A stretch of DNA of 64,000 nucleotides. It comes from Actinernus sp. WN-2022. Taxonomy: Eukaryota; Cnidaria; Anthozoa; Actiniaria; Actinernidae. The notes under the pieces are model-generated. The model did not search any database and was not told the origin of the DNA. It saw only the letters and a list, made by a program, of their open reading frames with translations. Position numbers and translations under genes: made by a program. The stretch is taken from NCBI GenBank assembly GCA_030867875.1, contig JAOWCC010001501.1, forward strand, positions 23,681,036 through 23,745,035, given 5' to 3'. Position 1 is the stretch's first letter; every line of letters begins with the position of its first letter. This document shows, piece after piece, positions 57,373 through 64,000 of this stretch.

Positions 57373-57587
57373 TTTTTAATCAGCTCGCGAACGAATTTAA
57401 GAGCATCTTTTGCATGCTTGGATTTGGCTAGAATAGGTCTGAGGGCAGACCCGGCACTGTCGGCAGCATAGCTGATCGCTTTATTCTTGATGAAGTCTTT
57501 AACCCCTCTTCCACGACGTCGACGTTTCCTTCTTCTTCTTTTTCCACCCACCACACTTTTACGTCGACCGCCTCGTGTGTTAGCCAT
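57366..57587 (-). CDS. Small Arg/Lys-rich viral protein 4 (73 aa)
   Basis: ATG at 57587. The N-terminal third is almost purely basic (GGKRRRRKRRRRGRG); the C-terminal two thirds form a normal amphipathic helix pair (DFIKNKAISYAADSAGSALR, AKDALKFVRELIKKL). The mix suggests DNA binding plus a protein contact. Own TATA box, which also holds the end of the 392-aa gene. No closer family recognised. Confidence 0.65.
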   Translation of the reverse strand: MANTRGGRRKSVVGGKRRRRKRRRRGRGVKDFIKNKAISYAADSAGSALRPILAKSKHAKDALKFVRELIKKL

Positions 57588-57620
57588 AGCGACACTGGGG
57601 AGTCTAGGCGGGAATGACGG

Positions 57621-57633
57621 TCTATTTATATCC
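57621..57633 (-). promoter_or_regulatory. TATA box for basic protein 4, coding for the end of the upstream protein
   Basis: Minus strand GGATATAAATAGA, about 43 bases before ATG 57587. TAT AAA TAG are the last two codons and stop of the 392-aa gene. Confidence 0.75.
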
Positions 57634-58800
57634 TAGTTGTCTTTCTAAATCCGCTTGTCTCTTCGCACTCTTTTTGACAGCATTTCCAAACCGTTTCAGT
57701 TTATTTTTCTTGTCCCTTATCTTACGTATAACGTCATCCACCCAAGTGTGCCCGCGCCCCCTACGGGCATTGCTGCCTGTGGTGACGGAGCCCTCGCTAC
57801 TGGTGCTCCTCCTCCTGGCTCTTCTTCTGCGGCGGCGGACAGAAGACCTGTTGCGAGGTCCAGGCATGGACAGGCTTTCCGATTGACGTTCCACGACCGG
57901 CTGCTGTCCTTTCCGCACCGTCGTCGTGGTGCGTGTGCTGGTAATGGTTTGATGATCTCCTTGCCCCAAGTCTCGACGTACGGACCCACTCGACATGCGA
58001 TGGGTGTTCTCTCCTTGAACATGAGTATAATCGTCATCGTTGCGGGCGGGATGTTGGTTCTCTACAATCGCCTCATTAATACGGTCTTCAATACGATGCA
58101 GTCGCGCTTGAAGACGCTGTCGTACAGAATCTTCCAGTCTTGGGTTGGTGTTGTGAATCATTCTATTGAGGTCATCCGATTGTTCTATCAGGGCGTTTAA
58201 GGACAGGGTGTTTGTAGCATCGCCCGAGTTATCCAAAGGCACCTGCTGATCGAGAAAACCGGTCACGAGCCGACGCACCTGTGAGTCTGTGTCGGCGGAC
58301 GGTGCGGGCAAGGTCTGTTGTTGTTGTTGTTGTTGTTGTTGTCTTGGAGGAGGCGGAGGTCGCGGGGAAGTCGCCGGCAAGGAAGCGTACGTGTCATTGA
58401 TCAGATCTGCCAAGGGCTGTGTCGGCGACCGAGCCGGCTGTGGCGTGCTGGTGGCTGTGGTGGCGGCGGGTAGTCTCGCATTCGCGACGAGCCGTTCAAA
58501 TTCCCTTTGGAGTTGGGCCGTATGCGGATCGGTATCTTGTGTGATTGGGGACAAGGTGTCTTCATAATTGGAGATGGTGATGGGAGAAGGGGTGGCGGCG
58601 GCAGCGGTGGTAATAGAGGGCGAGGTGGGGTTGGAGCGGATGATGGTTCGTAGAGTGTCCTGAACGTCACCCACCAGTTGGTTGGCGACAGACACCTGTC
58701 CGCTGAGCATAGCCTCTTGCGAGGACATCAGCCGCTCCACCGAATCGTTCAGCAGAGTCGGCACAATCTCTCCGGCATCCCATCCTGAAGGAGCGCTCAT
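57622..58800 (-). CDS. Large low-complexity viral structural candidate (392 aa)
   Basis: The ATG at 58800 overlaps the ATPase stop codon (ATGA). N-terminal 60 residues are helical (VERLMSSQEAMLSGQVSVAN). Then follow Thr/Ala/Pro-rich sequence, PPPPP, a nine-residue Gln run, a helical middle (SVRQRLQARLHRIEDRINEA), a Ser/Thr-rich part, an Arg block (SVRRRRRRARRRST) and a basic C-terminal helix (KNKLKRFGNAVKKSAKRQAD). No family recognised. Domain order suggests a virion protein linking capsid and DNA, as adenovirus core or IIIa proteins do, but this is inference. No TATA box seen just upstream, so it may be made from the ATPase transcript by reinitiation. Confidence 0.6.
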   Translation of the reverse strand: MSAPSGWDAGEIVPTLLNDSVERLMSSQEAMLSGQVSVANQLVGDVQDTLRTIIRSNPTSPSITTAAAATPSPITISNYEDTLSPITQDTDPHTAQLQREFERLVANARLPAATTATSTPQPARSPTQPLADLINDTYASLPATSPRPPPPPRQQQQQQQQQTLPAPSADTDSQVRRLVTGFLDQQVPLDNSGDATNTLSLNALIEQSDDLNRMIHNTNPRLEDSVRQRLQARLHRIEDRINEAIVENQHPARNDDDYTHVQGENTHRMSSGSVRRDLGQGDHQTITSTRTTTTVRKGQQPVVERQSESLSMPGPRNRSSVRRRRRRARRRSTSSEGSVTTGSNARRGRGHTWVDDVIRKIRDKKNKLKRFGNAVKKSAKRQADLERQLGYK

Positions 58801-59501
58801 TTATTTTTTCCCTTAGGCAGCCAAATAACCTGGTAGTCGAGGTCGGAAGGTAATATGTTCCCGCGAAGCCGGTAGGCATCGTCTGTATGTTGTGTAAAGT
58901 CAAACAACATGTACTTATACTCTGCACTCTGGGATCCCCCTTTCGTAGCGTCGTGAAAAGCTTCTTGCACGCGAGCTTGTTCTCGGGGAAACGCTTGTCG
59001 GATCAGATTGGTCAACTGCAACCGGTCACGAGGGTTATTGAACATGATGACATACTGCGTGTTGAGACTCATGGTCCGCGAATGTTTTCCTCGGGGAAAC
59101 ATGTTTTGCGTTAATAAAATAGTGGTAATGTTCCGATGATGGGTCCCGCCTGTAAACAATTTTTCTATCATACCGCTGCTTCCGCTTTCTTGCATGAGAT
59201 CGTCTAGGACGAGTAAGGTGCCCTCTCTGCGGCCGGTATCACCTCCCGTGTAATCGTAAATGTTTTCAGGAAGTCCCTCGACCATCGCCACACCTTGTTT
59301 TTTCAACCCCTCAAAACCAGGCTGCCATTCGCCATAACAGTAGACGACATGAGGTATGTATTTTTGAAACGCATCTTTACGCTGGCGTATCAGCTCTAGC
59401 GTGAGCGTCGTCTTACCGCTCATCGTTGGGCCCACGATCGTGATGTTCGAGGGGACGTGGAAGCGGGGATCAAAGCGGGGTGACTTTAGAGGTTCTCCCA
59501 T
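58797..59501 (-). CDS. Genome-packaging ATPase, Polinton/adintovirus type (234 aa)
   Basis: FtsK/HerA-superfamily packaging ATPase (A32-like), which drives DNA into preformed capsids. Walker A GPTMSGKTT at residues 24-32; Walker B TLLVLDDLMQE near residue 95; then the family block HRNITTILLTQNMFPRG with the sensor Gln-Asn, and SLNTQYVIMFNNPRD. An in-frame GTG four codons upstream is not used here; ATG 59501 (MGEPLKSPRF) fits the TATA-like box at 59531-59543. Length is usual for the family. It sits between the protease and the 392-aa gene. No broken motif. Confidence 0.88.
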   Translation of the reverse strand: MGEPLKSPRFDPRFHVPSNITIVGPTMSGKTTLTLELIRQRKDAFQKYIPHVVYCYGEWQPGFEGLKKQGVAMVEGLPENIYDYTGGDTGRREGTLLVLDDLMQESGSSGMIEKLFTGGTHHRNITTILLTQNMFPRGKHSRTMSLNTQYVIMFNNPRDRLQLTNLIRQAFPREQARVQEAFHDATKGGSQSAEYKYMLFDFTQHTDDAYRLRGNILPSDLDYQVIWLPKGKNK

Positions 59502-59530
59502 GACGACTGACACAGGATGGAAGTGTTCAC

Positions 59531-59543
59531 AGGCTTTTATTCG
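59531..59543 (-). promoter_or_regulatory. TATA-like box for the packaging ATPase
   Basis: Minus strand CGAATAAAAGCCT, about 38 bases before ATG 59501. The same AATAAA could be the polyadenylation signal of the protease gene. Confidence 0.5.
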
Positions 59544-59573
59544 TTTTTTTCGACCACCCTAAGACTAAGTTAT

Positions 59574-60188
59574 TTAACAAACACGACGTGCACAAGCACG
59601 GCTCTGACAAACTTGACTTAACAATTGTCTCCGTCGTTTTATTTTACGGATGCGTTCTTTAATCATGCGACGGCATACATAAGAACATACTTTAAAGTCA
59701 TTGTCTTTATACCCTCTTCCGGGGTAGGAATCGATAATGTCTTGCATCGGTCTTTTCTTCTGAATGCGTTGGTCCAGGTAGAAAAGACAATGGTGTCCAC
59801 ACACGGCCGAGGTGTTGGCTTGAAGTCTGCGGTCGTTGTAGAGAATGTCGCCATTGCCGAGGGTCTTCATGCATTGTACAAAACCGCTACCGTAATGTCC
59901 GGGTAATTCCCCAAAACTGTCGAAGAACTCCACGGGGTGGTGGGAATTCTTAAAAAACATGGCGATCCAATGCACCCCCGGACCTTCAGACGTGTCTGTG
60001 TTGCTAATCAGACCGGCAGGGTAGTGGCGTATTTGTTTTGGCATCGTGTCTATGGAGAAAACACCTAGAAATTGGCGTTGGAACAGGCGAGGCTGTGCTC
60101 GGCCGATAGTGTTCAGGTCGCTGTCCGACAATCCCTTAAACAGGTCGGCCCCCAATAGCTTGTTAACGAGGGTCGTGGTGGTGGTCAT
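59574..60188 (-). CDS. Adenain-like cysteine protease (204 aa)
   Basis: Maturation protease of the adenovirus/Polinton type (peptidase family C5). Active-site positions are all visible: His73 in GVHWIAMFF, Asp90 in VEFFDSFGELP (Glu in adenovirus), Gln123 and Cys130 in LQANTSAVCGHHC, with the Gln-to-Cys spacing of seven as in adenain. N-terminal part has the family's GVFSIDTMP and SNTDTSEGPG. The C-terminal 30 residues are Arg/Lys/Cys-rich (RIRKIKRRRQLL) and may bind DNA, which activates the adenovirus enzyme. It would cleave core and pVI-like precursors in the virion. It starts 28 bases after the capsid gene's stop, with a GT microsatellite between them. Confidence 0.9.
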   Translation of the reverse strand: MTTTTTLVNKLLGADLFKGLSDSDLNTIGRAQPRLFQRQFLGVFSIDTMPKQIRHYPAGLISNTDTSEGPGVHWIAMFFKNSHHPVEFFDSFGELPGHYGSGFVQCMKTLGNGDILYNDRRLQANTSAVCGHHCLFYLDQRIQKKRPMQDIIDSYPGRGYKDNDFKVCSYVCRRMIKERIRKIKRRRQLLSQVCQSRACARRVC

Positions 60189-60215
60189 GTTGTGTGTGTG
60201 TGTGTGGGGGGAAGC

Positions 60216-61604
60216 TCAGTAGTTGTGGCGGAGCGTCACTTGTTTTCTACCGTCAATGTCCACCACGTTTTTATACTCGGGAAGTAAGATCACTTTTATA
60301 TTCTCGGTCAGAGGGGATTTGAATTTTATGAGGCAGTCGATGATCCCGTTATTATTGCCGTACACGTACTTGTTGTACCCGCCACCATCACGGCTGAAGT
60401 CGACCTGGATGATGCAGAATCCCCTCTTGATGTCTTCGATCCTGATACCATTACTTGGACCGTACCACAGATTGCCCGTGGCGCGGTACATCATGGCGAG
60501 AATTTCGGACAGGTCAGGGTCTTTGAAGGTGATGCGGGGCAGGGGTTCTTCGCGGTTGTCTCTCATAAACTGTACGGATTGGATGTCGTGATGTTTGAAA
60601 TTGCAATAGTTTTTTTTGTAGTGACCGCTGTAGGCATCTTGAGCAACAAGTACCAAAGTCACTTTTTGTGGAGACCCTCCTAGAAACACATTGTTGAGCC
60701 TCAATTCATTCAACCCTACCATGCCGACACGGACCACGGGTTTGATGGTGGTCAGGGGGAAATGAATGGTTTCATGGTTCTGGTATTGTCTGGCTTCGAT
60801 TCTTGTGTGTAGTATTTCGCTCAGTTCGACTTCGCGGATCCAAATTTCAGCATTGGACCGTACGATTTTAGCCCCCTTTTCGGGCCCTGTAGTCTCGGCA
60901 TTCATCAGACAAAAGGCGTCGCTATTAAATCGTACGTGGATGCTGATGCCCACTCCGGGGGGCAGGAGACGGTTGGACCCCAGAATGTCCAGACAGGGTT
61001 GAAATTCCACATGCACGTTGGGGCCGTCGTTCGCAAACTTGGCACGTTTGACCAGAGTGGGACTGACGGAAGTATCGGTGATAGGATCCGTCTCATCCAT
61101 GGCGGATGGGGTATCGCCATACCACCCCTCCAAGGCCAGACCGCTCTTCTTCTGGGCTTTGGTGAAGTTCAATAGGTTTCTCAAATAGGCCTTGTACGCA
61201 TAGCAGTCTGTTATTTCCTCGACGCTGGTCCCATTCAACTGAAAGTCGATGGAGGCGATTTGGGCATGGGCAAAGTTATTGACCAAAGCTACTTTTTTAG
61301 CCGCCATAGGTTGCCCCGCAGAGTCCACCACTTTAAAGTCCATATGCATTTCCAGTAGAGTCAGATCGCGGAAATCGTTGGAGGGGTCGATGACGAAGGA
61401 CAGAGGAGTCCAGGAGTCGTTGTGAGGCGTGTAGGGTCTGAGCCGAGAATTCTTGTACGTCGTTTCCACAGGTTCTTCATTGAACAGCTCGGTGACTTGT
61501 GGAAGACTGACGTATTCGGTCTTTTTCTTCTCCACCACGGGAGGTGTGGTAGACACTTCGACATCGCTGTCGCCATCGTCATCGGCGCGTTTGCGTTTAG
61601 GCAT
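60216..61604 (-). CDS. Major capsid protein, double jelly-roll, Polinton type (462 aa)
   Basis: Hexon-like major capsid protein of the Polinton/adintovirus lineage (often annotated after C. elegans F54H12.2). Family landmarks: RPYTPHNDSWTPLSFVID near residue 55, DLTLLEMHMDFKV, KVALVNNFAHAQIASIDFQL with LNG, then YAYKAYLRNLLNF and GWYGDTPSAMDE; later VDFSRDGGGYNKYVYG near the C-terminus. Three copies of the double barrel form one capsomer. Start at ATG 61604 (MPKRKRADDDG, NLS-like); the GTG-led extension of ten codons is not needed. TATA box at 61681-61690. Length fits the family and no disruption is seen. Confidence 0.88.
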   Translation of the reverse strand: MPKRKRADDDGDSDVEVSTTPPVVEKKKTEYVSLPQVTELFNEEPVETTYKNSRLRPYTPHNDSWTPLSFVIDPSNDFRDLTLLEMHMDFKVVDSAGQPMAAKKVALVNNFAHAQIASIDFQLNGTSVEEITDCYAYKAYLRNLLNFTKAQKKSGLALEGWYGDTPSAMDETDPITDTSVSPTLVKRAKFANDGPNVHVEFQPCLDILGSNRLLPPGVGISIHVRFNSDAFCLMNAETTGPEKGAKIVRSNAEIWIREVELSEILHTRIEARQYQNHETIHFPLTTIKPVVRVGMVGLNELRLNNVFLGGSPQKVTLVLVAQDAYSGHYKKNYCNFKHHDIQSVQFMRDNREEPLPRITFKDPDLSEILAMMYRATGNLWYGPSNGIRIEDIKRGFCIIQVDFSRDGGGYNKYVYGNNNGIIDCLIKFKSPLTENIKVILLPEYKNVVDIDGRKQVTLRHNY

Positions 61605-61680
61605 GGTGGTCTCGAGTGTTTTTTTTCGACGCACCGTGGGTTGGGGTGGGTATGATGGGACTCCTCTAGAGGGTGGGGTG

Positions 61681-61690
61681 TATTTATAGG
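61681..61690 (-). promoter_or_regulatory. TATA box for the major capsid gene
   Basis: Minus strand CCTATAAATA, about 85 bases before ATG 61604, giving a leader of about 55 bases. It lies 10 bases beyond the stop of the pVI-like gene. Confidence 0.7.
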
Positions 61691-61699
61691 GTCTCTACT

Positions 61700-62158
61700 C
61701 TAATCCGAGTCGCTATCGAAAATGTCCTGTTGCTTGTGTATCTTCTTCTTCTTTTTTACCGCAAGGGTTCTTTTCTTTTTTTTTTCCTTACCCAAAGGTA
61801 AAGTACGCACCGTTCCATTTTTTTTCTTTTTTTTAAGGATCTTCTTCTTTTTGATTACATTTTTTTTCTTCTTCTTAAAAGACGGTCGGGTATAGGCGTC
61901 CACACTGTGGAGGGCTTTTCTCTTCAATTCTTCGGCCGCCGTCATGGTGCCATCGCGTACGGCTTCCTCTACATCTTTACCCTCAAGCATAGATTTTCCT
62001 ACCCCGGCGGCTTTTTCCAGCAAGGTTCCCGCCACCATAGGAATAACTTTTTTGGCATTCTGCGCCATACGACGGACCAACACAGATCCGAAACCGGAGC
62101 CGAACCGTCTTCCGGGAACCCCGCCTCTATAGATGGGAAAATTAGGTAGTGGTTTCAT
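61700..62158 (-). CDS. pVI-like minor virion protein, Lys-rich tail (152 aa)
   Basis: N-terminus MKPLPNFPIYRGGVPGRRFG, then a Gly/Val/Ala-rich amphipathic region (KVIPMVAGTLLEKAAGVGKS) and EAVRDGTMTAAEELKRKAL. This order occurs in a small protein encoded in most animal Polintons (G-x-G-x-G, R-x-x-x-P, G-A-x-x-x-G, then a charged helix), compared by others to adenovirus pVI, which breaks endosomes. The second half is almost only Lys runs and ends in acidic DIFDSDSD. It sits 16 bases after the penton candidate's stop and may share its transcript. Functional call is inference. Confidence 0.6.
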   Translation of the reverse strand: MKPLPNFPIYRGGVPGRRFGSGFGSVLVRRMAQNAKKVIPMVAGTLLEKAAGVGKSMLEGKDVEEAVRDGTMTAAEELKRKALHSVDAYTRPSFKKKKKNVIKKKKILKKKKKNGTVRTLPLGKEKKKKRTLAVKKKKKIHKQQDIFDSDSD

Positions 62159-62174
62159 CGTTTTTTTCTCGCCT

Positions 62175-64000
62175 TCACGTCAGACCGCGTTTTCTTCGTT
62201 TTCTCAAGTGCAGCTTGATGTTGACCACGCCGTCCTTCTTGAACTGAATGTACCTGCCCTTACCGTCTATTATATAGATGCTGAAGCCATTGAAGCTGTT
62301 CAGAGCCAATGGCACATAGCGAGGATGGATGAATTCGACGGCTCTTTGCTGTTCGTACGACTGTACGGCAGGAATGACATCCAGGATGGGGGCCAATACA
62401 TTGCCTATAGGCGAACTCTGGACTTGAGGGCAATAGATGAAGAGATCGTCGTACACAGACGTAAATGTAGCGTAGAAATGAAGCGTGTAGGGCTGTGAGC
62501 CGGTGATGGCCTGTTGGGTGCTCTTGCCATAGCCTACAGGACCGACCTGTATCATTCTGGTTTTGGCAATGGGAGGATTGTTGTATTGCTCCGATTCAAA
62601 AGGTTTGTTGGGCAAGACCCAAGCCGTCATCTTGGGACGTTTTCCCTCCGCAGGCAAGTCCACTTCAAACCATCGGTTGTCGCTCCAGGACCAATGGGGT
62701 TTCATCAGACCCAACCCGTGACGCAATTCGTCGGACAGGTACAGACAATACCGTCCCGCCTGATGGATAAGACACTGGTGGTGGGCGTTGTGACCGACCC
62801 GAACGTACCCCATGAGATTATTCGACGAGAGTTGGCTTCCGACGAAATGATAATCTCTATGTTGTGGGGCGGAGGGATCGTCGGCCACCCCTAAAGCGGC
62901 CCTCATCTGTTTGGACTGGGCATAGGTGCTTTGTTGAACGAACCCGCGGCGGGCGCCTGCATACGTGTACACCAGGGTGCTGTGGCGCACATCTCCTCCT
63001 ACCAACCAAAACTTCATTCGCGCGTACCAGTTCTTAGGGGGGTCCATCATAGAATTTTGGTCTGGATCCGCCCGAAAGACGTATTTGGTGACATCCGTAT
63101 TCGGAAATTGGGCTTTAAACGAGGTCCATTCCGCCTGCACGGCGGCGGCTTTGGTGGTATACATTAAAGGCGATTTGTCTTCCACCCCTTCTGAAAACCC
63201 GACCAGTTTTAATAGGCTGTGGCTATCGATCTTAATGCCCTCCACATAGTCCGAAGCGATGCTGTAGGTGCACTTGTACTGATTGCCGGACGAGGGATAG
63301 GCATTCTGCATACGAAAGTGGATCGCCACTTGGGAGTTAATCCAGTCCCCAATTTCCTCCATCATGTAACTGCCCGGAGTCATGTGGGCGACCACCCAAT
63401 GTCTGTCGACATCGAAGCGTTTATACGTGAGACGGTTGTTGCTCGTGGTAACATTGTAGCGGATGACAGTGTCGATCTGTGTTTGAATGTCGATCAACAG
63501 TTCTTCAGGATCGTGGTAGACTTCTTTGGTCAAGGTCAGACGGTGGTCGGTCACGTTTCTCTTGAGCTCCCATTCCGGAGTGCCCCATCCTGACGTGGGA
63601 CTGCTCATGGCATTCCAGGCATACCCGATACCCATAGCCACGTCGGTCTCCGTCGGCGCCCACTCTAGAATTCCAAAGGCTCTCAACAGTTGTTCTGCCT
63701 CAATTTTAAAAAGGATCGGAGGGAGACTGACGACTTGCGCGGCTACTTCCATGCTGCCTGCTTTCACATCGTATTCAATGGGAAAGTCGCTGGTGAATCG
63801 GGCCGGGACATTGTCTGGATGAGCCCTTAGACTGTCTGTGTTAGAAATCACAATCACACGGCCTGGCGACCCCATGCTTCCACGCCGTTGCAAATCCAAG
63901 GATAGCACCGTACGTCCTGCGGTAAATTTTAACAAGTCTCCTTTATGATCTTTCAAAGATATACGTATCTTGTTGAAGCCTCCAGTCGTCAAGCGGTGGT
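62175..64000 (-). CDS. Penton/minor capsid candidate, 5' end outside window
   Basis: More than 608 residues. The frame has no ATG near the window edge and continues off it, so the start is not visible; a TTG at 63992 is not a credible start. The N-terminal region has the Polinton pattern of an SN-D/S-x-S-x-x-x-x-P-D-N-x-x-x-x-F-T motif (VISNTDSLRAHPDNVPARFT) followed by SMEVAAQVVSLPP. This pattern marks the second capsid gene of animal Polintons, taken to form the pentons. C-terminal third is beta-rich (YSGH-free, FNGFSIYIIDGKGRYIQF) and ends in basic RKRRKRGLT. Fibre/receptor protein is the alternative. Neighbour of the pVI-like and capsid genes. Confidence 0.6.
   Translation of the reverse strand, partial: HRLTTGGFNKIRISLKDHKGDLLKFTAGRTVLSLDLQRRGSMGSPGRVIVISNTDSLRAHPDNVPARFTSDFPIEYDVKAGSMEVAAQVVSLPPILFKIEAEQLLRAFGILEWAPTETDVAMGIGYAWNAMSSPTSGWGTPEWELKRNVTDHRLTLTKEVYHDPEELLIDIQTQIDTVIRYNVTTSNNRLTYKRFDVDRHWVVAHMTPGSYMMEEIGDWINSQVAIHFRMQNAYPSSGNQYKCTYSIASDYVEGIKIDSHSLLKLVGFSEGVEDKSPLMYTTKAAAVQAEWTSFKAQFPNTDVTKYVFRADPDQNSMMDPPKNWYARMKFWLVGGDVRHSTLVYTYAGARRGFVQQSTYAQSKQMRAALGVADDPSAPQHRDYHFVGSQLSSNNLMGYVRVGHNAHHQCLIHQAGRYCLYLSDELRHGLGLMKPHWSWSDNRWFEVDLPAEGKRPKMTAWVLPNKPFESEQYNNPPIAKTRMIQVGPVGYGKSTQQAITGSQPYTLHFYATFTSVYDDLFIYCPQVQSSPIGNVLAPILDVIPAVQSYEQQRAVEFIHPRYVPLALNSFNGFSIYIIDGKGRYIQFKKDGVVNIKLHLRKRRKRGLT

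Larger units (their letters stand above)
51250..64000. mobile_element. Polinton/adintovirus-like endogenous virus, right end outside window
   Basis: Capsid, penton candidate, protease, packaging ATPase and pVI/core-like genes together define the lineage. All reading frames are intact, spacing is 0-120 bases, and introns are absent. Base composition is clearly more GC-rich than the host flank. Polymerase B, integrase and the right terminal repeat are not in the window. Left border near 51.25 kb is placed by the change in composition and the terminal repeats; I found no target duplication. Confidence 0.85.

Noticed and set aside
57655..58200. 181-residue plus-strand ORF
   Set aside because: Shadow of the 392-aa minus-strand gene; no promoter or domain.
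63990..63992. TTG as start of the penton candidate
   Set aside because: The frame stays open to the window edge; a TTG start is not credible in a eukaryotic virus.

Overview
The window looks like invertebrate nuclear DNA, most likely from an anthozoan cnidarian (stony-coral-like), with a virus-like element at its right end. The host part (1 to about 51.2 kb) is AT-rich and intron-rich. It is full of short foldback elements, TA- and TTAA-flanked MITEs and decayed LINE fragments, and carries cnidarian-style BTB and rhodopsin-family GPCR genes. No bacterial features, CRISPR arrays or rRNA genes are visible. The species assignment is inference. Layout, host part: RecQ-like helicase fragment (1-228); BTB gene A, three exons with matching phases (5703-11166), whose introns hold an antisense copy of its own exon 3, a TA-flanked MITE and a LINE 3' end; Crypton-like recombinase relics and the first two copies of a 0.94-kb repeat (11.5-18.6 kb; third copy 31.4-32.3 kb); broken GPCR (20.8-21.6 kb); an unrecognised minus-strand gene (22.85-23.7 kb); LINE relics at 16.7, 29-30.7 and 32.9-33.6 kb; Harbinger-like debris (35-36 and 39.4 kb); BTB gene B, paralogue of A (38435-44149), with a piggyBac-like element carrying six internal tandem repeats in intron 2; and part of a minus-strand cyclic-nucleotide-binding-domain gene with a 24-nt microexon (45.5-49.3 kb). 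Layout, viral part: from about 51.25 kb to the window edge the composition changes to dense, intronless, intact genes. Minus-strand genes (55.5-64 kb) include a Polinton/adintovirus-type double-jelly-roll major capsid protein, an adenain-type cysteine protease with all four active-site positions, a packaging ATPase with a Walker A motif, a penton/minor-capsid candidate running off the window, a pVI-like Lys-rich protein, a 135-aa core-type protein and four tiny Arg/Lys-rich protamine-like proteins. Plus-strand genes (51.5-55.4 kb) include a 572-aa protein ending in two Tudor-like domains and four unrecognised proteins. Polymerase B and integrase are not seen and would be expected to the right. 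How the viral genes work together (inference): a capsid module (major capsid, penton, protease, ATPase, pVI-like) sits beside a basic-protein module suited to packing DNA. The plus-strand genes may act earlier; two of them share a duplicated promoter (two CRE-like TACGTCA sites plus a TATA box). Nearly every minus-strand gene has its own TATA box, and in several cases that box contains the stop codon of the gene upstream. The two gene blocks converge on back-to-back polyadenylation signals at about 55.43 kb. The lack of any stop or frameshift suggests a young or still functional virus.
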